Below, piece after piece: positions 35,310-43,906 of a stretch of 64,000 nt of DNA. Each line of letters begins with the position of its first letter. Positions within the stretch are counted from its first letter, which is position 1. The notes below the pieces were generated by a model. That model was given only the letters and a program-made list of their open reading frames with translations, was not told the DNA's origin and did not search any database. The DNA lies in contig NZ_WUPT01000001.1 in assembly GCF_009830125.1 (NCBI RefSeq), forward strand, positions 1,302,001 to 1,366,000, read 5' to 3'. This DNA is from Kangsaoukella pontilimi (GTDB lineage Bacteria > Pseudomonadota > Alphaproteobacteria > Rhodobacterales > Rhodobacteraceae). The position numbers and the translations under genes are program-made.

Positions 35310-36290
35310 TCAGAAGCGGAAGTTGACGAGTTTACGCAGGATGAGCGCGTTCAGGACCGTCAAGGTAACAATTGCAATGCCCAGTGGGATTGCCTCTGGC
35401 TCATTCGCGATCGAGCCGTAGTAGCTCGGCGTCAGTATCTGCATCACCACGAAAATCAGGATCGGGATGAAGCTCAGGAAGGCCGCCGTCAAACGCCCCT
35501 CTGCCGACAACGCCTTGATTTTCTTGCGCATATTCAGCCGGTCGCGGATCGTTCGGGACATCACGCTTAGCACCCGAGCCAGATCGCCACCCGTACCGTG
35601 TTGAATTGCGATGGACGTGGCAAGATAATGGATATCTTCCTGATCGATGCGCTCGGCAAAGTCGCGGAAAGCTTCTGTCAGTTCGTCACCGAAACTGACC
35701 TGATCCACCACGATCCCGAATTCCGATCCGATGGGGTCTGGCATCTCGTTGGCCACCGCCTGCAAAGACGTGTTCAGCGGGTGACCCACCTTCAGACCCC
35801 GCGCCATGAGATCGAGCGCATCGGGAAGCTGTTCGACCATCTTGGTCAGGCGTTCGTTCCGCTTTTGACGAACCTGGATAATCGGCAGGAAGAGGCCGAC
35901 GACGAAAGCCAAAGCTGCAGCATTCACGACGTTCATGAACTGCGTCGCGATCACGAAAATCGCGACCGCAGCCGCGAAACAGGTCATCAGGAAGGCGCCA
36001 GGCGCCATGGTGATCCCGCCCTGCCGGAGCACGGTAGGAAGATCACCCACGAAAGGCAGACGCTCGACGAAAGACCGCTTTTCGGACGGCTTGAGGATCT
36101 TGAGGATTTCCTCGGTCGTCGCGCCCTTCGCGATCAGTTGCATCCGGCGGCTCTTGGCCTCTTTCGCCCCCGCGCTCCGCGACAGGAGCTGGCGAAGACC
36201 CTCGAGGACCAGCAACGCGCCCAGGAACGCGCCCAGGTAGATCACGAATTGAAGGTCGACGAGTTCGATGATTTCTCTGATCTGTTCCAT
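35310..36290 (-). CDS. tadB: Tad pilus platform protein TadB
   Basis: A 326-aa type II secretion F-domain protein. It has an N-terminal membrane helix (FVIYLGAFLGALLVLEGL), a central pair of helices around residues 100-145, the F domain LPDALDLMARGLKVGHPLNTSLQAVANEM, and two C-terminal helices (AAFLSFIPILIFVVMQI). It pairs with TadC. The gap to tadC is 13 bases and to cpaF 3 bases. Confidence 0.95.
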   Translation of the reverse strand: MEQIREIIELVDLQFVIYLGAFLGALLVLEGLRQLLSRSAGAKEAKSRRMQLIAKGATTEEILKILKPSEKRSFVERLPFVGDLPTVLRQGGITMAPGAFLMTCFAAAVAIFVIATQFMNVVNAAALAFVVGLFLPIIQVRQKRNERLTKMVEQLPDALDLMARGLKVGHPLNTSLQAVANEMPDPIGSEFGIVVDQVSFGDELTEAFRDFAERIDQEDIHYLATSIAIQHGTGGDLARVLSVMSRTIRDRLNMRKKIKALSAEGRLTAAFLSFIPILIFVVMQILTPSYYGSIANEPEAIPLGIAIVTLTVLNALILRKLVNFRF

Positions 36291-36293
36291 CGA

Positions 36294-37691
36294 TCACGCT
36301 CCCCGCGACAGGAAGTTGGTCTGGCTCAGGTCGACGCCCGCCGCCAGCAGCTGCTCGGCGCATTTCGGGCGCATACCCGTCGCTATGAAGTCGCCAAGCA
36401 CCTCGCCATTCGGACCCTTGCCTGTCTTCTTGAAGACGAAGATGTCCTGCATGGTGATGGTCTCGCCTTCCATGCCGGTGATCTCGCTGACGCTGACCAC
36501 CTTCCGGTTACCGTCGGACAGACGGTTGAGCTGAACGACCACGTTGATGCCTGCCGCGATCTGGCTGCGCACCGCCGAAAGGGGAAGTTCCATTCCCATC
36601 ATCGACACCATCTGTTCAAGACGGCTCAGCGCGTCGCGGGCGGTGTTGGCGTGGACCGTGGTCATCGAGCCATCATGGCCGGTGTTCATGGCTTGAAGCA
36701 TGTCGAAGGTCTCTGCGCCACGGACCTCGCCCACGATGATGCGGTCAGGACGCATCCGGAGCGCGTTCTTCACAAGATCGCGCTGGAAGATGGCGCCTGC
36801 CCCGTTCGGGTTCGGCGGGCGGGTTTCGAGGCGGACGACATGCTCCTGCTGCAACTGCAGTTCCGCCGCGTCCTCGATCGTCACGATCCGCTCGTTGGGG
36901 CTGATCGAGCGCGACATGGCATTCAGAAGCGTGGTCTTGCCCGAGCCGGTACCGCCCGAGATCAGGATGTTCATACGCGCCTCGACCAGCGCCTTCAGAA
37001 GCGCCGCAGCGGGTTCGGAAAGCGAGCCAAGCTCGATCATCTTCTCCAGAAGGATCGGCTTTTTCGAGAATTTCCGGATCGAGAGGCTCGGCCCGTCGAT
37101 GGCGCAGGGACGGATGATCGCGTTCACACGGCTGCCATCCGGCAGGCGCGCGTCGACCCAGGGCTGGCTTTCATCGACGCGGCGACCGATTGACGACACG
37201 ATTTTGTCAATGATCCGAAGCAGATGACGCTCGTCCCTGAAGCGGACATTCGCCTTTTCCAGGATACCGAAACGTTCCACGTAAACCTTGTCATGGGCGT
37301 TCACGAGGATGTCGTTGATCGTCGGGTCGGCCAGAAGCGGCTCGAGCGGGCCATAGCCCAGAACCTCGTCCATCAGCTCGTCGACGATCTTCTTGAAATC
37401 CTCGGTGCGCATCGGCCGCTTTTCCTCGGCCAGCACCACCTGGGCGAGGTTCGCGACCTCGCGGCGGAGCTCGTCCGTCGCGACCTTGTCGATAACGCTC
37501 AGGTTCAGCCGCTCCAGCAGCGCTTCGTGCAGACGGGTCTTCAGCTCCAGCCGGTCCGTCAACTCCTTGTCGGTGTTGGTCAGCGAACGCAACGCCTGGC
37601 TCGTCACCTGCGCGGCGGCCTGATCCATGTTGACCACGGTACCATTGCCGGTCGCGGCGGCCTTGTCGGTTTTGCCAAATGACTTGAACAT
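36294..37691 (-). CDS. cpaF: Tad pilus assembly ATPase CpaF/TadA
   Basis: A 465-aa secretion ATPase of the VirB11/PulE family. Walker A is [16 protein letters not shown] and the Asp box [12 protein letters not shown]. Walker B is [18 protein letters not shown] and the His box [19 protein letters not shown] 90-residue N-terminal helical region precedes the ATPase. It drives pilin polymerisation and possibly retraction. It lies between cpaE and tadB with short gaps. Confidence 0.97.
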   Translation of the reverse strand: MFKSFGKTDKAAATGNGTVVNMDQAAAQVTSQALRSLTNTDKELTDRLELKTRLHEALLERLNLSVIDKVATDELRREVANLAQVVLAEEKRPMRTEDFKKIVDELMDEVLGYGPLEPLLADPTINDILVNAHDKVYVERFGILEKANVRFRDERHLLRIIDKIVSSIGRRVDESQPWVDARLPDGSRVNAIIRPCAIDGPSLSIRKFSKKPILLEKMIELGSLSEPAAALLKALVEARMNILISGGTGSGKTTLLNAMSRSISPNERIVTIEDAAELQLQQEHVVRLETRPPNPNGAGAIFQRDLVKNALRMRPDRIIVGEVRGAETFDMLQAMNTGHDGSMTTVHANTARDALSRLEQMVSMMGMELPLSAVRSQIAAGINVVVQLNRLSDGNRKVVSVSEITGMEGETITMQDIFVFKKTGKGPNGEVLGDFIATGMRPKCAEQLLAAGVDLSQTNFLSRGA

Positions 37692-37703
37692 ATCGTGGTC
37701 TCC

Positions 37704-38912
37704 TTACACTCGTGCTTTCGCCTGGTCCTTCGGCAGCGCCTGAAGCGTTGCCTTGGCCAGTGCGGCAATCCCCTTGGCGATTTCCGACCGGGCGGCCACT
37801 TCGCTGAGGGGTTTTCCATAATCGACCGCCTGACGCGCCGCCTTCGGATCATGGGCGATCCAGTGGTTGAACGGCATGTCGAGCGCTCGCGAGGCTTCCT
37901 TGTGATGCTCGGCTTTGAACATCGGCTTCTTCTCGTGGTTGATCACGATCTCGATCGGCAGCTCGACATTGTCGGCCAGAACGAAATCCATCAGGCGCCG
38001 CGTGGCGCGGATCGACGGCACCGACGTATCGGTGACGATCATGAACTGGTCGCATTCCGTCAGAATGGGCTCGAGCCAAGTCACCAGCGCACGCGGCATA
38101 TCGATCACCACATAGTCGAACATGGTCTTCAGCGTCTGCACCAGCGCCTCGACTTGCTGCGGCTGCATCGCTTCCAGCGGGACGAAGCTGGATGGCGCCG
38201 ACAGCACGGCCAGCCCGTTGGGCGTACGGTCAATCGATTGCTCGATCCATTCGACATCCGGAAGGAAGCTTTCCGACGCCAACTGCATCAGCCCACCTTT
38301 TCCTTCGATGTCGAGAAAGTCGCCAACCGTCCCGAATTGCAGGTCCATGTCGACGAGGATGACCCGATTGGAGGCCTCTTTCTTGAAGGCACCCTTCCGG
38401 TCCAGAAGCTGATCTGCAAGGTTCACGGCGACGGTGGTGGCGCCGATGCCGCCCCGCGCCTGCTGAACGGCAATGACCCGGCCCTTTGCGGCCTTGTCGC
38501 CGCTGTATTTCTCGACCAGCGCCGCGCGGCGCTTTTCGATCCAGGTATTGACCTGCTCGGCAAGTTCGCTGTCCGGCATCGGATAGGGCAGAACATCGTC
38601 CACGCCCGAGCGGCTGAGCGCGCGCACCTTGGACAGCGGGAGATCGCCATCCGTCAGAGCGAGATAGACCGTGTCGGGCCCGCGCTGCTCTGTCAGCACT
38701 TCGATTGCTGACAGGTCGGCCGCGTTCGACGGATCGGTGGCGAAAATCACCACGTTATGATCGGCGGCCATGCGGACCGCAGTGCCGTTCAGCTTCGAGA
38801 CGCTGGACGATTCCCGAGACAGCTTGACGCCCTCGAGGCCTTCCAGAACGCCACCGACTGACTTCGCAATATCCTCGTCGGCAGAAATGAGAAGAATGGA
38901 ACTGTTGCTCAT
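37704..38912 (-). CDS. cpaE: Pilus localisation ATPase CpaE/TadZ
   Basis: A 402-aa protein with a receiver-like N-terminal domain (SILLISADEDIAKSVGGVL, about 1-125). A ParA/MinD-type ATPase domain starts near 145; its P-loop is degenerate (VQQARGGIGATTVAVNLA), with VILVDMDLQFGTVGDFLD following. CpaE homologues place the pilus machine at the cell pole. Ends 12 bases before cpaF. Confidence 0.93.
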   Translation of the reverse strand: MSNSSILLISADEDIAKSVGGVLEGLEGVKLSRESSSVSKLNGTAVRMAADHNVVIFATDPSNAADLSAIEVLTEQRGPDTVYLALTDGDLPLSKVRALSRSGVDDVLPYPMPDSELAEQVNTWIEKRRAALVEKYSGDKAAKGRVIAVQQARGGIGATTVAVNLADQLLDRKGAFKKEASNRVILVDMDLQFGTVGDFLDIEGKGGLMQLASESFLPDVEWIEQSIDRTPNGLAVLSAPSSFVPLEAMQPQQVEALVQTLKTMFDYVVIDMPRALVTWLEPILTECDQFMIVTDTSVPSIRATRRLMDFVLADNVELPIEIVINHEKKPMFKAEHHKEASRALDMPFNHWIAHDPKAARQAVDYGKPLSEVAARSEIAKGIAALAKATLQALPKDQAKARV

Positions 38913-38948
38913 TATCTTTGTCCTGACCTTTTGCCCCCGAGCGGCCCG

Positions 38949-39662
38949 TTAGCCGTTCATTCCAGAATTGATGTCTTCACCCGGCACCGTGGCGCTGATC
39001 CCCGGGAAGGGGATTGTACCGCCCTTCGCCGGCACGCCGCTGGTGTCGGCGGCACCCGCGTTCGCGGCAAGCGCCGAGAGCGGTGTGACGAAGGTGAAGC
39101 ACGGGTTTCCGTTGCAGTTGTTGTCGCCCACGCCGATCAGCTCGGCTGTGATCACCGGCACATAGGGTCCGCCGACAAAGCCCAGACGATTGTCGTGGCC
39201 ATAGGTGATACGCACATTCGCCGCCGACAGGTTGTCGGGCAGAAGTGGCGCCATGCGGTCCCAGATATTCTGCGCGGCATCCTGACGGACCTGATCGCCA
39301 GACGTCAGGGCGGATTGCAGCGTGCACTGCGGCACCGGCGACGGCACCTCGCAGACCCCCTGCGTCCCATCCCAGCAAAGCGTGCCTGCCGGATACTGAT
39401 CCGGAGTGCCGAGCGAGCGGAAATGGAACGGTGGCACGCCATCACAGACCGCCGGTCTCAGCGATGCGGTACGGGCCGCCTGCTGCACGGCTTTCTCGGC
39501 CGACACCCAGGTATAGCCGAGCCGCGCGAAATCGAGGATCGCGAAGAGGATCAGCAGAAAGAGGCTGATGCAGATCGCGAATTCGACCATCGTCGTGCCA
39601 TCCTCGCGCCGCAGAAAGCCACGTGGCCGGCACATATCCTTATGAACAAGATACTGTTTCAT
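38949..39662 (-). CDS. TadE-like pilus minor component
   Basis: A 237-aa protein with a basic N-terminus, then a TadE-type motif REDGTTMVEFAICISLFLLILFAILDFARL: a prepilin peptidase-like G/T site before a single helix. The periplasmic part has six or more Cys residues and ends SGMNG. TadE/F proteins are pseudopilins of the Tad system. The start overlaps the stop of the next upstream gene (ATGA). Confidence 0.88.
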   Translation of the reverse strand: MKQYLVHKDMCRPRGFLRREDGTTMVEFAICISLFLLILFAILDFARLGYTWVSAEKAVQQAARTASLRPAVCDGVPPFHFRSLGTPDQYPAGTLCWDGTQGVCEVPSPVPQCTLQSALTSGDQVRQDAAQNIWDRMAPLLPDNLSAANVRITYGHDNRLGFVGGPYVPVITAELIGVGDNNCNGNPCFTFVTPLSALAANAGAADTSGVPAKGGTIPFPGISATVPGEDINSGMNG

Positions 39663-40189
39663 ATGCCATAAATCCGCGATTCATCGTTCACGATATGATC
39701 GATGGGGTCGAGCAGCGGCTGCCCGTTCAACTCGAGAATACCCACCAGCGGGAAGGTGATGCGGAACTGGGCCTCAAGCTCGGCCACCGGCACGATCGGA
39801 TCGCGGAAGGCGCCTGCCACGCATTTGATGCGAGACTTGACGTTCACCAGCGTCACATTCGCCGGAAGCAGCGTATCGACCTCAGTCGCCATATTGCGGA
39901 AGACGATCGGATAGAAAACGTCGCCCGAAGTGCCCGTCTCGGGCGTGCCGAAAGACGGCGTGCTTGTGGAGGTCTGACCCGCGCAGGAATCTTCCGCCGT
40001 GATCCGCGCCATGTAGCGCGTCGCATCCCGCACGCCCTGCACCGCCGCCTGGTAGCTGAAGAACAGCCGCGAGAACTCGACGATAACGAAGAAGGCCAGC
40101 AGGAAGGGCGGCAGGATCAGTGCGAACTCGACCAGAGCCGCCCCGTCTTCGCGCCGCTTGAAGCGCTGGAGGAAACGAACCGCGCGCAT
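39659..40189 (-). CDS. TadE/TadF-like pilus minor component
   Basis: A 176-aa protein: MRAVRFLQRFKRREDGAALVEFALILPPFLLAFFVIVEFSRLFF. This is the classic TadE domain, with the invariant Glu after the cleavage-like Gly-Ala and a long helix. Two Cys residues lie in the periplasmic part. I chose ATG 40189 because it overlaps the tadG stop (TGATG); a GTG one codon earlier is possible. Paralogous in layout to the downstream gene. Confidence 0.9.
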   Translation of the reverse strand: MRAVRFLQRFKRREDGAALVEFALILPPFLLAFFVIVEFSRLFFSYQAAVQGVRDATRYMARITAEDSCAGQTSTSTPSFGTPETGTSGDVFYPIVFRNMATEVDTLLPANVTLVNVKSRIKCVAGAFRDPIVPVAELEAQFRITFPLVGILELNGQPLLDPIDHIVNDESRIYGI

Positions 40190-42267
40190 CACTCGGCCAC
40201 TCCGAGCGGACGGTTACGGTAAAGCTGAACCAGGTTCCGGAACCGGCCCGGGCGCACCTGGGTCTCGCCGGTGTTCAGCGCGGGACCGATGATTTCAACA
40301 AAAATTTCCTTCTTCTTCTTGTCGACCGGATCGTCATCAGACGGGCTGATCAGGAAAACCTCGACAAAATAAGTGGCGCGCACGTCGGTCGTCTTGCCGC
40401 TGATCTTCTGCGCCCCACAATCCACCGCTGCCGCAACAAGCGTCCGACGCCTGGGATCAAGCGAGAAATTGCTTTCGTCGGCCACACGCGAGCAGTACGG
40501 ATTGGTGGACCCGAGACGATCGTAGTTGGTCGGACCCTCGATATCCCGAATAAGCTCGCGGGGGCGCGGAACAAGCACAGCCTCTTCGCCAGGGCCCGAA
40601 ATGTCTTCGACAATAAGACTGGCCCCGTCCGCTTCATCATTGAAGGTGTCGACGGTGTTGTCCGGATCGAGATTGAAGACGAGATTCGGCACCTGATAGA
40701 GCGAGCCCGCGACTTCGGCCTGGTAATAGTCCCATTTGGTTGACCCATTCGGGATGATCGGGAAATTGCTATAATCAACGGGCGTCGCGCCAGCAGGCAG
40801 ATTCCGATTGATCATCGAGGTTTTGGTCAGCTGATCGGGATCTGGAATCTGATTGCCCGCTCCATCGACACTCGGAGTTCCATCGGCTTCCCTCTGGACC
40901 AAGCCGGCGTCGATCAAATCTTGTGCGGTGTAGTCGGTCCCATAAACGGCTTCCGGGCGGAAAGGATCGTCGCGGTGATACTCCTCGCCAGCGATTGTCA
41001 TCATTTCACCGCCAGTGGTGATGTCACCCGAAAGGATCGTCCCTGTACTGTCAAAGTCGCGGGAATAGTTCGTCTCGACATACTTAAGTCGACCATCTTC
41101 CCAATCCGCATTCCCGTAGCGCAGCTCGCCCGAATAGTTGCCGCAAGTCCCAAAAGGATCGGCTGCTGTTGACTTGAAACAGTCATCCGGCGGCAAAGCC
41201 ATGGTCGTGGTTGTCGACGTTTGGCCTGAACCGCACACGCCATCTGCCTCATACGCCTTGTTCACAACTGGCGCAGGACGATAAGTCGGATCATCCGCAA
41301 CCTGGCTCGAAGACGACGAATAGATGTCGAACCTCGTATCGAACACCGCCGCCACGTTGCCTTCCTTCTGGCCGGGCAATGTCGTCAGAAGCCCGTTTTC
41401 GAAACAAAGCGTGGCGCCTCCCTCGGCTGCAAAGAGGCATTCGTACAGGTTGTTACCCGAAAGGCCCTGGCACGGTCCGTCCAGATCGACGACCGTATCC
41501 GGCACCTGCTCGCGGATATCGAGCCAGGTAAAGTTGCCGGGCTCCCAATAGGGTCCGCCCTGACCACCGCCGCCGTCACCGTCGCGAAGCCGAATGGTCT
41601 GGCCGATATGATCCGCAGGATCCCACGGCTCGCCCGACATGAGACTATTGCCCTCAGGCATGCAGAAGAAGACCGGCGATACATCGCAAGCAAGACTGGT
41701 GTAGCCCGCAACAGATTCCGCGCCGATCAGCTCGGAGGGAAGCGTGTTCGTGCCGAAGATCGTAAGAAGACGGGCGAAGACCCACGGCACCGTGATCCGC
41801 GTATCGTTCGTGCCGTCGTCCAGAAGCGCGACGCGAACGAACCGTGCGAGGGCATCACTGGCCGGATCGGTGTCCGAAAGCGGCGGGTTGGTCTGTCCGA
41901 CCGCAATGCCAAGGTCTTCTTCGTCATCATCGGGCAGCGTTTCGTAGAAATAAATCTGGAAGTCGCCTGGGCCGAGAACCTTGTCTCCGTCGCCGATCAC
42001 GTATTCGTCGAGGATCAGCTGATCGGCGGCCGCCTTGGCGCGCTGGATCGCACCCGGAAACCCGTTCAGTTCGCCCGCCGCGGCAAGGGCCACATGGTCA
42101 GTAAAGGACTGGATTTCGGTCTGGGTAGAGGCACGGCGGCCGATGTCAAAGGACAGGGCTGCGACAAGGAAGATGGCGGCGCAGCAGAGCGCGAAGAAGA
42201 CAAGGATCGCTCCGTCTTCGTCTTTCTTGAACCTGGACACAGTCATACCGTTAACGCGGGTCCACAT
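40189..42267 (-). CDS. tadG: TadG-like large pilus-associated protein
   Basis: A 692-aa protein with an N-terminal TadG/TadE-like helix (KDEDGAILVFFALCCAAIFLVAALSFDIGRR) and SFTDHVALAAAGELNG, the usual Tad_G start. The rest is a large, acidic, Cys-containing extracytoplasmic region with Gly/Asp-rich stretches (GDGGGGQGG). I see no MIDAS-type DxSxS motif of a von Willebrand A domain. The start ATG 42267 has GAGGGGTGT before it; the open frame to 42417 has no better site. It lies between cpaB and the TadE pair, where other Roseobacter loci carry the secretin gene. Confidence 0.82.
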   Translation of the reverse strand: MWTRVNGMTVSRFKKDEDGAILVFFALCCAAIFLVAALSFDIGRRASTQTEIQSFTDHVALAAAGELNGFPGAIQRAKAAADQLILDEYVIGDGDKVLGPGDFQIYFYETLPDDDEEDLGIAVGQTNPPLSDTDPASDALARFVRVALLDDGTNDTRITVPWVFARLLTIFGTNTLPSELIGAESVAGYTSLACDVSPVFFCMPEGNSLMSGEPWDPADHIGQTIRLRDGDGGGGQGGPYWEPGNFTWLDIREQVPDTVVDLDGPCQGLSGNNLYECLFAAEGGATLCFENGLLTTLPGQKEGNVAAVFDTRFDIYSSSSSQVADDPTYRPAPVVNKAYEADGVCGSGQTSTTTTMALPPDDCFKSTAADPFGTCGNYSGELRYGNADWEDGRLKYVETNYSRDFDSTGTILSGDITTGGEMMTIAGEEYHRDDPFRPEAVYGTDYTAQDLIDAGLVQREADGTPSVDGAGNQIPDPDQLTKTSMINRNLPAGATPVDYSNFPIIPNGSTKWDYYQAEVAGSLYQVPNLVFNLDPDNTVDTFNDEADGASLIVEDISGPGEEAVLVPRPRELIRDIEGPTNYDRLGSTNPYCSRVADESNFSLDPRRRTLVAAAVDCGAQKISGKTTDVRATYFVEVFLISPSDDDPVDKKKKEIFVEIIGPALNTGETQVRPGRFRNLVQLYRNRPLGVAE

Positions 42268-42315
42268 GGCAACACCCCTCGTTCGAGATACCGAAAACTT
42301 TCGTTCAAATTTTGG

Positions 42316-42346
42316 CGCTGGCCGGGCCAATACGTGCCGGCCAGCG
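42316..42346 (-). other. Intercistronic hairpin between cpaB and tadG
   Basis: A perfect 10-bp GC-rich inverted repeat CGCTGGCCGG/CCGGCCAGCG with an 11-base loop, in the 91-base gap. No T-run follows on the minus strand, so it is more likely an RNA-processing or stability element, or a Rho-dependent pause, than a simple terminator. Confidence 0.6.
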
Positions 42347-42358
42347 TCGGATTTCAGG

Positions 42359-43186
42359 TCAGTTGACCGCCTGGTCGCGTTCCTTGACCTCGACCTCTTC
42401 CATCGCGACCGCACCACGGCGGACGGTGACGGTGGCCTTCGGACCCTCTTCGGTCGGGCTTTCGTCGCGGATGATGTCGGACAGGCGGATCGACTCGATC
42501 GGCTGATCTTCGTCGTTGGTCAGGCCGCGCAGCGACAGGCTGAGCGTCCCGGCCTTCTGGGCAAGCGCGAGCTTCTGTCCCTGCTCAGGGGTTACCTCGA
42601 CGGTCACGGTCTTCGCGATGTTCGGGTTCTCGGCCTGCTCATCGGCCTGCTGGTCGACACCGACGATGCGGATCGACTGAAGGATGGTGAGTGCACGTAG
42701 TGAGCCGCCACCGCCGGTCGTCAGGACGATGTCGACGATATCGCCCGGGGTCACGAAGCCACCGACCGAAGTTGTGGCGTTCACGGTGATCGCCATGGCG
42801 CGGTTGCCCTTGGCAAGCGTCTGCGTGATCGTGACTTTCTCACCGAAGTCCGAAACCTTGTTGGCAAGGACCAGCTCGCCCTGCGCCATCGCGCGCTTGG
42901 CGCGACGGGGTTCGTTTCCGTCTGCGGGAAGCAGAACCGAGTAATCGCTGAAGATGCCCGGCGGCACCGCTTCGGCAGGCCACTGGATCGTGGTCAGCTT
43001 GTGACCTTCGACGGTCGAGCCGAAGGGAATGTCCTGGGCCGCGACGACGACGCTGACAAGCGCGGGTGCCTGCGGGTCGATGGACGCGGTCGCCGGCTGA
43101 ACCTTCAGAAGTTCCTGAGAGGCATAGAGCGAGGCGCCAGCCAAGGCCATGCCGGCCATTGTAACGATGAGAGAACGGATACGCAT
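42359..43186 (-). CDS. cpaB: Flp pilus assembly protein CpaB/RcpC
   Basis: A 275-aa protein with an N-terminal signal anchor (LIVTMAGMALAGASLYASQELL). A SAF domain is near residues 45-110 (VVVAAQDIPFGSTVEGHKL, GELVLANKV) and the RcpC-type region contains VGGFVTPGDIVDIVLT. CpaB is periplasmic and normally works next to the secretin CpaC, which is not found here. Good ribosome binding site region AAGGAG just before the ATG. Follows the third flp gene by 34 bases. Confidence 0.95.
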   Translation of the reverse strand: MRIRSLIVTMAGMALAGASLYASQELLKVQPATASIDPQAPALVSVVVAAQDIPFGSTVEGHKLTTIQWPAEAVPPGIFSDYSVLLPADGNEPRRAKRAMAQGELVLANKVSDFGEKVTITQTLAKGNRAMAITVNATTSVGGFVTPGDIVDIVLTTGGGGSLRALTILQSIRIVGVDQQADEQAENPNIAKTVTVEVTPEQGQKLALAQKAGTLSLSLRGLTNDEDQPIESIRLSDIIRDESPTEEGPKATVTVRRGAVAMEEVEVKERDQAVN

Positions 43187-43220
43187 TGGTTTACTCCTTG
43201 GCAGCGTTGGAGGCTACAAC

Positions 43221-43391
43221 TCAAAAGGCGCTGGCGGTTTCGGCGATTTCGTTGCCTACGGCGGTACCGAGTGCAGAGATCGCAGAGGCCCCAACCACAA
43301 TAGCTACGATCAGTGCAACGCCGTATTCCACAAGGGTCGCTCCGGAAGAGGACACACAAAACAAGTTCAGTTTTTGAGCAATTTTCTTCAT
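43221..43391 (-). CDS. Flp-type pilin, 56 aa (third copy)
   Basis: A 56-aa gene: basic N-terminus MKKIAQKL, then SSSGATLVEYGVALIVAIVVG, the Flp prepilin signature (cleavage after Gly, Glu at +5 of the mature helix, adjacent Tyr). It ends GNEIAETASAF with no C-terminal Cys. The mature pilin would be about 39 residues. It is shorter than its two neighbours and has a different tail; its leader contains Phe-Cys-Val. Start ATG 43391 follows GGTAGAGTCTTG. The GATLVEYGVAL core is identical in all three. Confidence 0.88.
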   Translation of the reverse strand: MKKIAQKLNLFCVSSSGATLVEYGVALIVAIVVGASAISALGTAVGNEIAETASAF

Positions 43392-43415
43392 CAAGACTCT
43401 ACCCTCTGTGATGCC

Positions 43416-43446
43416 AATCAGAGGCGCAATTTCTGCGCCCCTGATT
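43416..43446 (-). other. Hairpin after the second flp gene
   Basis: A 13-bp inverted repeat in the 69-base flp2-flp3 gap: AATCAGAGGCGCA and TGCGCCCCTGATT around a five-base loop. The single mismatch becomes a G-U pair in minus-strand RNA. No T-run follows. This type of structure often protects the mRNA of highly expressed leading genes; here that would favour the two first pilins. Confidence 0.6.
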
Positions 43447-43460
43447 TATGCGAAGTTTGA

Positions 43461-43664
43461 TCAGCAAGTGCCGTCTGCAACTGTGACTGAAACGCCGGTC
43501 GTTCCTGCAGGCGCCAGCGACGAGCAGCTGTCTTGCATGTTGGACTGGGTCGCAGACCCAAGACCGGTCATAACCGTGCCGCCGACGATAATGGCAAGCA
43601 GAAGCGCAACACCGTATTCAACAAGCGTTGCACCGGACTCGTCGTTAAGAAACTTATTTAGCAT
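43461..43664 (-). CDS. flp: Flp-type pilin, 67 aa (second copy)
   Basis: A 67-aa prepilin: MLNKFLNDESGATLVEYGVALLLAIIVGG. Cleavage is expected after the Gly before ATLVEYG. The C-terminus is longer than in classic Flp and carries two Cys (DSCSSLAPAG...VADGTC), the last residue being Cys, so a disulfide is possible. GGAGTATC precedes the ATG at 43664. Second gene of the operon, 23 bases after the first pilin. Confidence 0.93.
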   Translation of the reverse strand: MLNKFLNDESGATLVEYGVALLLAIIVGGTVMTGLGSATQSNMQDSCSSLAPAGTTGVSVTVADGTC

Positions 43665-43687
43665 TTTTGATACTCCTATTGCACAGA

Positions 43688-43906
43688 TCAGCAGGTTGCG
43701 TCGCCAGCACCTGTGATACTTCCGTCCGTACCAACAGTGCCATAGTCCAGAGCGGCACAACCGCCGTTTACGTTGGCTTGCACGTCAGCACCAAGCAACG
43801 AAAGCGTTGTACCACCGACGAGAATAGCGACGATCAGAGCAACACCGTATTCAACCAGCGTCGCGCCGCCTTCGTCTTTGGCAAAATTCATGAAAAGGTC
43901 GCGCAT
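43688..43906 (-). CDS. flp: Flp-type pilin, 72 aa (first copy)
   Basis: A 72-aa prepilin: MRDLFMNFAKDEGGATLVEYGVALIVAILVGG. The mature part ends with NGGCAALDYGTVGTDGSITGAGDATC, again two Cys with one at the very end. A strong TAAGGAGATC site precedes the ATG at 43906; the longer frame to 43927 would remove it. First gene of the tad operon and probably the major pilin. Confidence 0.94.
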   Translation of the reverse strand: MRDLFMNFAKDEGGATLVEYGVALIVAILVGGTTLSLLGADVQANVNGGCAALDYGTVGTDGSITGAGDATC

